Part shown: piece by piece, positions 56,611 to 64,000 of the stretch
Layout: the number at the start of each line of letters is the position of its first letter
How positions within the stretch are numbered: the first letter of the stretch is position 1
From: Pseudoips prasinana
Taxonomy: Eukaryota > Arthropoda > Insecta > Lepidoptera > Nolidae
Direction: 5' to 3'
DNA: 64,000 nucleotides
NCBI GenBank assembly: GCA_951640165.1
Contig: OX621259.1
Location: forward strand, 930,001-994,000
Program-made: the position numbers and the translations under genes
Notes under the pieces: model-generated
Told to the model about the DNA's origin: nothing
What the model saw: only the letters and a program-made list of their open reading frames with translations
Databases searched by the model: none

Positions 56611-58250
56611 CAATGTTGAGACCATTCTTATATACACACATCAACAAAGTCTAGGGATACGTTATTTTGAAATCAAACATGGCTTTATTGTTTAAAACCT
56701 ATTTAGTTTCCTTAAAAAGTTTATTTACAGATTTAAACCTTGTCTATTCTTTATTCAAAATTTAAAAATTAAAATGAGAAACAAATGAAAACACGCAAAG
56801 CACAGCGCAATCTTGAGTTGTATTTAATTTCAAGAAGTTGCATTAAAATTTTTTTTGCGTGTTAATTGAAGAAAACCTGATAAATTGTTTTATTTTCTTT
56901 TCTCAATTGGTTGTGTAAGCTTTTTAGCGTCATGCCACGCCATCATTTGAGTCGAGATGAAATGTTACGGGCAGTTGGCATGTTACAAAACGGTGCTATT
57001 CAACGCGTCGTTGCTGAGTCTCTGGGCACAAGCCAAAATGTGGTATCCAGGCTGTGGTCACGTTATCGCGCTACTGGAGATGTGGCAGAACGGCACACAG
57101 GTAGATATCGTGTTACCACTCAGAGACAGGATGGATTTCTCCAAATGACCGCCAGAAGACTACCCAATATCACAGCGATGCAACTAGTGCAAAGGCTCCA
57201 GGAGGGTCAGCAGCTGCTGGTGAGCGACCAAACCGTGCGAAGGAGGCTGCATGAAGTTGGTCTTCATGCTCGCAGACCGCTACGAGTCCCAGCGCTGCGA
57301 CGTGGCAATCGCGGTAGGCGACTTTTATGGGCTCAAGAACATTTGACATGGAGTGATCAACAATGGTCATTGGTGCTGTTCACTGATGAGTCCCGCTATG
57401 GATTTCATCCAGATTCGAGACGAACACGCGTTTGGAGAACTCCAGGCAGGGTCAGCCGTCTCCGACATCCACAGGAGGTCCACTCTTACCAAGGCGGGAC
57501 AATTATGGTGTGGGCAGGAATACGAATCGGCGGACGAACCCAACTCATTTGGATTCAGGGCAGCATGACTGCCCATAGATACCGTGAGGAGGTAGTAGAA
57601 CGTGTCATTGTCCCGCTCAGGGCCCTAACGGGGCAAGAATTTCAGCTCATGCATGACAATGCACCTTCCCATACAGCGCGGCTGGTGAGGGCCGCCCTTC
57701 GAGAACACGATGTTCAGGTATTAGATTGGCCTCCACAGTCGCCAGACTTAAACCCAATTGAACACGCCTGGGACATGTTACAGCGAAGAGCATTGAGGGA
57801 TTTTCCGCCCAACTTGACAACAGAAGAACAACTTTTCGAACATTTAAAAAGAACTTGGGACTGCATACCCCAGCAAGACATTGACACCTTAATTTTAAGT
57901 ATGGAAAATCGTTGCCGCTGTGTGATTAATGTTAGAGGAGGAAATACCGATTACTGATTATCAGATTTGGTAAGATTTTTATTCATTTAATTCGATTGAA
58001 TAATTTTATAAGAATAAAATGTTTTTGTTCACTCAGTAATTTTCTATGGCTTAATTAATTTAAGACTTTTATTAATTAGAAAAACAAAATCGCATCGTGT
58101 TGTTAATGTTTAAATATCGGCCATGAAATTATCTTTAATTCTTCCATTTACAGTCATAACAAAATGTTTATAGTTTTCTAGATAATCAATGAAATGTTCA
58201 ATATCCCTAGATTGTGTTGATGTGTGTATTCTAATGTGGTCTCAAAAGTG
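56611..58250 (+). mobile_element. Complete Tc1-like transposon, 1640 bp
   Basis: A TA dinucleotide lies just outside each end (56609-56610 and 58251-58252). The ends are inverted repeats of about 42 bp containing TTGAGACCA, ATACACACATCAACA and TCTAGGGATA, with a few mismatches at the edges. The interior holds one open transposase frame. Ends, target duplication and gene are all present, so this copy could be mobile. Confidence 0.93.
56932..57957 (+). CDS. Tc1-like transposase, DD34E, apparently intact
   Basis: It is 341 residues from ATG 56932 (MPRHHLSRDEMLRA); the frame is open seven codons further up but without an ATG. A paired-like helix-turn-helix (AVGMLQNGAIQRVVAESLGT, NVVSRLWSRYRATG) is followed by a GRYRVTT linker and a second HTH (VSDQTVRRRLHEVGL). 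Catalytic residues are in LFTDESRYGF, LMHDNAPSHTA and QSPDLNPIEHAWD, with 34 residues between the second Asp and Glu. GTIMVWAGI is the usual glycine-rich block. No defects are seen. Confidence 0.94.
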   Translation: MPRHHLSRDEMLRAVGMLQNGAIQRVVAESLGTSQNVVSRLWSRYRATGDVAERHTGRYRVTTQRQDGFLQMTARRLPNITAMQLVQRLQEGQQLLVSDQTVRRRLHEVGLHARRPLRVPALRRGNRGRRLLWAQEHLTWSDQQWSLVLFTDESRYGFHPDSRRTRVWRTPGRVSRLRHPQEVHSYQGGTIMVWAGIRIGGRTQLIWIQGSMTAHRYREEVVERVIVPLRALTGQEFQLMHDNAPSHTARLVRAALREHDVQVLDWPPQSPDLNPIEHAWDMLQRRALRDFPPNLTTEEQLFEHLKRTWDCIPQQDIDTLILSMENRCRCVINVRGGNTDY

Positions 58251-58252
58251 TA

Positions 58253-59276
58253 CGCTCTAAAGTTATTTATCGCATGGACTTAATTTTCTCGTCTCCGCGC
58301 AATTTCAACGCGTAGATACTTGTCCGGGTTTCTGGTAACCCTACTCCATTATTACTTTTTTCTACACAGATGCCTCTTTACACCACTTTTAATTCGTAAA
58401 TTATTAATGGCGGGTAATTACGGTACTTTACTTAATTGCTCTTTATCCCTCTTGGAGCCGGGCGCTGTTTTATGATAGCCGGCCTATGTTGGGACTCGGC
58501 TACATAATTACGATATTTTTAGTACCCGGATGGTTGCAAAAATAAAATAAAAAGAAGTAAATAGCTAGGTGTATACTACCCATCACTATGGGACTCGCAT
58601 TTTGCTATCTTGTACTAGTCTTAAATATATATTATGTTTTCATCACCCCATCTCGGAAAGAGTATTTTTGCTCCTCGATGTCCGAGTGGAAAAGTTGTTT
58701 TTATCAAACTCAAACTCAAAATATTAAATTGCTATAAGTGTTCGTACATTTAAGGTCTTATAATAGCTGTTGTAAATAAATACTTAACACTTACTCATAA
58801 TAATAGTGACTTTGATACTATCGGGTATGGCGTTAAATATACGTCCAAAAATAATAGTTTACGATCTATTCTCAGATTCTCAGATTCACCGAAAATGTAC
58901 ACAATAAAATTCATAAAAATCAGTCAAGTCTTTTCGGAGGAGTTTGGTTACAAACACTGTGACACGGGAAAAATATATTTATTTAAATAAATATAATAGT
59001 AGGCTCTTGTGCTGAGTTTCAAAAGTTTATTGAAAAGGCCTAAGTACAACGACCAGTGGAGTACATCCTTCTCACGTAGTACCAGGCGATTAGCCCTATG
59101 GGTCACACGCTTGGAGCGAGGCCCAGCAGAGACCAATCGGCGACCAGCTCGGCGTAGGAGTCGACCCGAGGAAATATCTACCAGAGCACGGTCAGCAGCG
59201 TCTCTCTGTGTACTATTACCATCATACTGCGATCGCCAACCCGTCTGCCAAGCTTGGGTAATATGGCATATCCCCC
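58253..59276. other. Gene-free flank of the Tc1 element
   Basis: AT-rich to about 58990. 59030-59210 is GC-richer with an open plus-strand frame but no recognisable domain. 59190-59276 is the end of the 'gccaacccgtctgccaagc' dispersed repeat, into which the following MITE is inserted. Confidence 0.4.
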
Positions 59277-59279
59277 TAA

Positions 59280-59495
59280 GGCCCTATGCACACCAAGTTT
59301 TTAAACGCGCCGTTGACGCGACCTTTGCACACCTATAGACGTTTGAATCGATACAGACGCGATGCAAACGCGTGCGTGTATCGATACAAACGACAACAAA
59401 CTGCTCTGTAGGATAAAAGCACACGTCAACGTCAACGCGCGTTTCTAACACGCTGCGACGACGGCGCGTCTAAGAAACGTGATGTGCACAGGCCC
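59280..59495. mobile_element. 216-bp MITE, PIF/Harbinger-like
   Basis: The ends GGCCCTATGCACACCAAG and the complement of the right end, GGGCCTGTGCACATCACG, are inverted for about 32 bp. TAA flanks both sides (59277-59279, 59496-59498), the TWA target of PIF/Harbinger. The interior is CpG-rich (aacgcgcgtttctaacacgc) and non-coding. Confidence 0.8.
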
Positions 59496-59499
59496 TAAG

Positions 59500-60600
59500 A
59501 TGATTAATTTTACAGCTGTTATGAGAGTGAGTGAGATGATTTAACAAAGATAATGCTATCCCTCTTTAAGTGCTCAAGTAACTATATAGGAAATGAAAAG
59601 CGCAAATAACTGTCAGTACCAATGAGAAAACGCGGAGTATTTCCGTACTACTATCTCTGCGTCCTTTTGTGCTAAGTATTTGGAGCGTACGTAAAAGAAT
59701 AATTTATTTGGGACATCTTGATACACAACTCAGAACAAATACGGTATTTTCCGTGTCTCCAGCAACATGCGGTGAGAACGTAATAAAAGACCGGAAGTTA
59801 TTTTTTTTGTTTATTTAACTTGATAAGGTTATTTTTGTCTGGAAGATTATACATATGACACATTTACATGATACTTTTATTATACGTGAGGTGTGCAAAG
59901 ATCGTGACAAATGGTAATCCGTTGTCTCTGCCTACCCCTCTGGGAAACAGGCGTGAGTCTATGTATGAGTATCTATGTAAGATTATACATTTCTTGGGAA
60001 TTATTAATTCATCGCAAGTGTGGGTTACTACATATTCTTATACTACCACCACATATCCATAAGATACGTTCTAACAATTTACATATTATTATTTATAATT
60101 TTTTCTGTGTCTGGGTGTGTGTCCTAGGTTCGCATATTTGTAAAGTGACCTGCGATACATGGATTTATTTCCCTTATAATATGTGTGAATAATGAGTGTA
60201 AATTTGTACGTGTCTAGATGATATCTAAAGCTTTATTGAACCTACATGATATTAAATGATAACCTTCGACGCAAAAACGACGGGGTATCTATTATAAGTT
60301 TGACGTGTCTGTGTGTGTGTGTCTGTCGGTGGCATCGTGGCTTTCGAACGGTTGAATCGAGTTTTGTGTGAACATTATTGCTATTCTAAATACAACACTT
60401 AAAAATATAAATCAAATGCACAATTTGTTAAGGTGTCACAACATGCACAGATTCATGACACTATTGAAATCAATAAAAATCTAAATGTATATAACACAGT
60501 GAACGCAAATAAACATCGAAGCATTCCTAGCTCGCGAAAATGACCCAACGCAGATTGTGCCACGGTAGGCGGGGCTTAAAATTGTGGCGCGGACCGAGTT
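59500..60600. other. Unassigned DNA
   Basis: 59920-59960 matches a common moth repeat (tctctgcctacccctctggg, gcgtgagtctatgtatg; compare 25770-25800). No other element or gene is supported. Confidence 0.4.
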
Positions 60601-60618
60601 TGCGCACTACAGGCATCA

Positions 60619-60715
60619 ATGGCGGTCATCTGTCAGTTATTGGTTTCAGCGTGTTTAATTTACAAAAATGCAAATCTCATTTGCATAACAAGAGTGTTGG
60701 AATTAGTTATTACGG
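60619..60715 (+). CDS. Weak candidate first exon (ATG plus donor)
   Basis: atcaATGGCGG is a good insect start context and ttacgg|gtaagta a strong donor. The interval is open for 32 codons plus one base and begins MAVICQLLVSACLIY, which could be a signal or anchor segment. A short GC-rich patch upstream (60540-60610) could be a promoter region. There is no homology I recognise, and the phase does not fit the exon at 62429 in its best frame. Confidence 0.25.
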
Positions 60716-61277
60716 GTAAGTACATCGCTATATATTTTAATTTTATTAAAAATGGAGTCAATCTAATTCACACAAAATATATGGTGATGTTGTTATGCAA
60801 ACGAATCAATTTATTTTTCGACACAAAAATTATGATAAATATTTTTATTCATTATAATTATTCATTTTATAACAATCTTAGATAAAATACTCAGCATCTT
60901 TAGAGTTTTACAAAAGAATGGTAATGGTGGTATTAAAATTGCTTGGTTTCTTCAGATTTCCACTTGATCTAAAGTGAAGAGAACTATAGACGAAAGCCGT
61001 TCCTTTGGAAAGGAATGCAATTGAATGGAGCCCAAATAAAACGACAAGGGTATTTAAAAAAAATGACTCAACTATAGATATATTCTCATGCACGGAAAAT
61101 GCATTCCTAACCGTTGCAGGACGTCACATTGAGGCATTGACTATTGAGAGCAGTATACAGTAACTTCTTATTGAGATTTTCTTTTTCTAATATTATGTAG
61201 TATATACATAATATTAGAGAACTTTTCACTTTTTTTTAACATGGTTAATAAATTAGCTAAGTATAGTATAGTACCTA

Positions 61278-62097
61278 TAGATAGATAGATAGATAGATAG
61301 AGTACACTTTATTGCACCAGAAAACACAATACATAATATCTTAATAAAGAAAATATAGGTACAATCGGCGGTCTTATCGCTTTATAGCGATCTCTTCCAG
61401 ACAACCGTTGGGTGGACAAGAAGAATTAAGATGGAAAAGGCGGTAGTTGTTAGTGTACTATCGTGTGTATTAAACGTTATTACATACATACATTACATAT
61501 GTACAAGCTTCATAAATATATACTTATATTTGTATAAATACTAATAATACTATACTATAATAATATACTATACATACATACATTATATATCTTTTTAATT
61601 AAGGAGTTATGCAGAAAGAGGTTACTAAAAGAAGTTAAGAGACAAGGAAAGGAGAGATAAAGATATTTAGAGCGATAAAAAGTGTTTTTTTAAGGAAACT
61701 TTGAAAGATGCTAGGGTTTGTGCACGCCTAATTTCTACAGGAAGTAAATTCCATAGCCGGGCTGCTTGGACGGTAAACGAGTTATCAAAAAAATCTGTAG
61801 AGTGCACTGGGATATGTAGTTTTAAGTTCTCTGATGATCTCAAAGGCCTAGAATGTGTATCACAAACGAATTCAAACCGTTGCTTAAGGTAAATGGGAGC
61901 TGTCGGATTAAACAAAATATTGTAAAGGAGACAAAGTATGTGAGTATTACGGCGAAGGCGGATTGGTAACCACTCGAGTTTTTTCCGGAATTCAGAGACA
62001 TGATCGTATTTGCGAAGTCCAAATACAAATCTAATACAGAAATTTTGGAGACGCTCGAGTTTATCAAGTTTGTCCTCTGTAAGGTCAAGATAACAAT
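61278..62097 (-). mobile_element. LINE H, 3' end of an L2/CR1-like copy
   Basis: Minus-strand RT C-terminus plus 3' UTR. The UTR has ctggaagagatcgctataaa, gtgttttctggtgcaataaa and ends in a (TATC)n tail at 61278-61300, a common moth LINE end. Confidence 0.78.
61667..62097 (-). pseudogene. LINE H RT C-terminal domain
   Basis: About 143 codons are open in one frame: DLTEDKLDKLERLQNFCIR, LRKYDHVSEFRKKLEWLPI, HILCLLYNILFN, SRPLRSSENLKLHIP and NSFTVQAARLWNLLPVEIR, to the stop at 61667. This is the region after the RT thumb in L2/CR1-type elements. The catalytic RT core is missing because of 5' truncation. Confidence 0.8.
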
Positions 62098-62428
62098 TAT
62101 TATGAATGTAAAAAATATTAAGAGTGTGTCACTTATTGTGCTTGGAATTATCTGTTAGCAATAAGATATCTGTAATAAATAAATAAACAAATTATATCTG
62201 TGAAAACTTTTAATTGTCCTTTATCTTTTATTCTGTTTGCCATTTGTATTCTAGCTGTAAGTTTTCCTTAAGTAATAAAATAAAATTGATAAGCATCAAA
62301 ATATCTATGTATATTTCAGTATGTTGTACACCAATTGCCTAATTTCTATTGATTTATTTACCTTATGTATCTAATAAAGTTATATTCTTTCTTTCTATAT
62401 CATATTGAGAACACCTTCCCGGTCGCAG

Positions 62429-62536
62429 GTGGTGCTGGAAGCGCGCGCTGTCTGCGCGCGGCGTCTGTTCGCGTACCGCGCCGCCGTGCTCCTCGCGCAC
62501 CAACCCATATACCTGCTCGTGGATGCTGCTATTGTT
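62429..62536 (+). CDS. Candidate internal exon of an unknown cellular gene
   Basis: The acceptor follows a pyrimidine run (cttcccggtcgcag|gtg) and the donor is attgtt|gtgagt. The exon is exactly 36 codons with phase 0 at both ends, beginning VVLEARAVCARRLFAYRAA and ending YLLVDAAIV. G or C fills most third positions, unlike all nearby transposons. The other frames are also open, as expected at this GC level, so frame choice is tentative. LINE I is inserted just after the donor, in the sense direction. Confidence 0.5.
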
Positions 62537-62544
62537 GTGAGTAC

Positions 62545-64000
62545 TATATCAACCTGTGGCCTCCTGTGTAAAATCATTCCTTTGTTTAAAGCTGGTGATA
62601 CTTCAGACCCTTCAAATTTTCGACCTGTTTCCGTGCTGCCCACTCTTGGTAAAATATTTGAAAATCTTATGCTTAGCCAGCTGCTCAGACACTTTAATAT
62701 ACATAATTTACTACACCGGAAACAGTTTGGATTCACAAAGGGTTGTTCAACCATAGATGCAGGGGTCAACTTATTAAAAAGTATATTCGCGGCTTGGGAA
62801 AACTCTCAAGATGCATTAGGTATCTTTTGCGATTTGTCCAAAGCGTTCGATTGCGTTCACCATGATACTCTGGTCAGAAAATTACACCACTACGGTATTA
62901 GGAACAAGGCTCTCGAACTTCTGACTTCTTACTTGGGCAATAGAATTCAGAAGGTCGAAATAAACGGTAAACTATCTCCGGGATCTCCAGTGGTAATGGG
63001 CGTCCCACAGGGGTCAATTCGTGGCCCATTTTTGTTTTTAATTTATATAAATGACTTACCTTACTATGTAAGGGATGAGCATGAGATTGTGTTGTTTGCA
63101 GGTGATACTTCCTTGACGTTCAAAATAAACCGACAATTAAGCAATTTTGACGATGGTAATGATGCAATCTCTAAAGTTGTTCATTGGTTTTGTAGCAGCT
63201 CATACTTAGTACTTACGTATTGTTATACATACTAGAGGAGCGCACTCGGCCGCGCGCCCGCGCATACTGAGCTAGCCAAGGTATGGAATGATAACCGGCC
63301 GACCGTATCATCACGCTCGCACTATGTAGGGAGTACGACACACCTACCGACGTTGTCAAATAATGTTAGACTTAAGTTTTTAGATGTACCTTATTTATTT
63401 TTATTATTTTGAACCGACACTGTATATATAAGCAGCGCTTCTCAATAAATGACACAGATCGTTATACGCCGTTTTACTTACAACGAGCTCCGCAATAGTT
63501 TAATGCCAATAATCTTGTGCTTAATGATAATAAAATTAAAGTTATAAAATTCACTACACCGAATGTGAAACAGGCGACAACCAATATACAACTTAATGGA
63601 GCTAGGTTGGACCCTGTTGAATCAACTGTGTTCTTGGGTATCACTATTGACTCAAAACTACAATGGAGCCCACAAATAGAAAAACTGTCCGGCAAATTAA
63701 GTTCTGCAGCATATGCAGTGAAAACTATTAGACGGCTGACTGATGTTGACACAGCTAAAATGGTTTATTTCAGTTATTTTCATAGTGTAATGTCCTTTGG
63801 AATTCTTCTCTGGGGTAGCTCTGCTGATAATAACACCATATTTATATTTCAAAAAAGAGCTGTAAGAGCTATCTATAATCTTGGTCCGAGAGTGTCTCTA
63901 AGAGAAAAGTTCAAAGAGGTTAACATTCTAACTGTACCATCTCAGTATATATGTGAAAACTTACTATATGTGCATAAAAATATCGATTCCTTCTGTAAAA
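62545..64000 (+). mobile_element. LINE I, CR1-group copy, 5'-truncated, continuing past the window
   Basis: RT homology starts at about 62545-62570 (CKIIPLFKAGDTSDPSNFRP) and continues to the window end apart from a 307-bp insertion at 63191-63497. It is the same clade as LINE A and LINE D. Confidence 0.85.
62545..64000 (+). pseudogene. LINE I reverse transcriptase with altered active site
   Basis: Motifs are NFRPVSVLP, KQFGFTKGCSTIDAG, FCDLSKAFDCVHHDTL, GVPQGSIRGPFLF (Arg where Leu is usual) and LFAGDTSL. In the last, the first Asp of FADD is Gly (GGT at 63101-63103), which should abolish polymerase activity. After the inserted LTR the frame resumes with NNLVLNDNKIKVIKF, VFLGITIDSKLQW, YFHSVMSFGILLWG and LTVPSQYICENLLY to the edge. 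Confidence 0.88.
63191..63497. mobile_element. Probable solo LTR, about 307 bp
   Basis: It interrupts the RT between its palm and thumb. GTTT is repeated at 63187-63190 and 63498-63501. It starts tgtagcagctc and ends gagctccgcaata, a rough inverted pair. The interior has a TATA-like tatataagcagcgc (63425-63438) and an aataaa at 63445-63450, as expected of an LTR promoter and poly(A) signal. The standard TG...CA end is not seen on the right, so the class is uncertain. Confidence 0.62.

Noticed and set aside
60619..62536. Joining the 60619 and 62429 candidate exons into one gene
   Set aside because: The first ends in phase 1 and the second reads best in phase 0, so they do not join in the favoured frame.

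Overview
The window reads as nuclear DNA of a moth or butterfly (order Lepidoptera); I cannot name the species. The evidence is the repeat set: Helitrons beginning TCTAT and ending in a hairpin plus CTAG inserted between A and T, tRNA-headed SINEs, the 'ggccaagtgcgagtcgg' repeat, and CR1/Jockey-type and R1-type LINEs, all in AT-rich DNA. It is almost entirely layered transposable elements. No bacterial-style genes, rRNA genes, CRISPR arrays or convincing free-standing tRNA genes are seen.

Layout. 1-4180: a LINE with an open ORF1 and a damaged ORF2. 4470-6256: a second LINE cut off inside its reverse transcriptase (RT). 6257-9131: a Tc1-like transposase that appears to be split by a 1.5-kb intron, and a Helitron sits inside that intron. 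9762-12660: an 83-bp tandem array broken by a DNA element (9927-11187) and by a complete mariner (11240-12521). 12900-15360: microsatellite, hairpins, Helitron remnants and a long palindrome. 15712-20300: two LINEs lying tail to tail. 20690-25520: minisatellite, SINEs, a MITE and dispersed repeats. 25601-27830: two phase-matched candidate exons of an unknown cellular gene, possibly a third. 28420-35177: an R1-clade LINE on the minus strand (ORF1, endonuclease, RT) split by a 1.8-kb CR1-type LINE with a TAG target duplication. 36173-37407: a frameshifted DD41D mariner-superfamily transposase. 39343-41345: two Helitrons, a SINE, short tandem repeats and a hairpin. 41946-49860: three LINE copies end to end in the same orientation, all decayed. 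50573-51277: a Helitron containing a MITE whose interior has been amplified in tandem. 56611-58250: a complete DD34E Tc1 transposon with open transposase, ~42-bp inverted repeats and TA duplications. 59280-59495: a PIF/Harbinger-like MITE. 60619-60715 and 62429-62536: two further candidate exons. 61278-62097 and 62545-64000: two more LINE fragments; the last carries a probable solo LTR and a changed RT active site and runs off the window.

These genes do not form a pathway. Each LINE ORF2 encodes an AP-type endonuclease and a reverse transcriptase for target-primed insertion, each ORF1 a nucleic-acid-binding partner, and each transposase a cut-and-paste enzyme. Three transposases have open frames (mariner, DD34E Tc1, and the DD35E element if spliced), so the region may hold recently active copies. 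Every LINE ORF2 here is truncated, frameshifted or interrupted. The candidate cellular exons at 25.6-27.8 kb and 60.6-62.5 kb suggest that parts of the window are introns of host genes.
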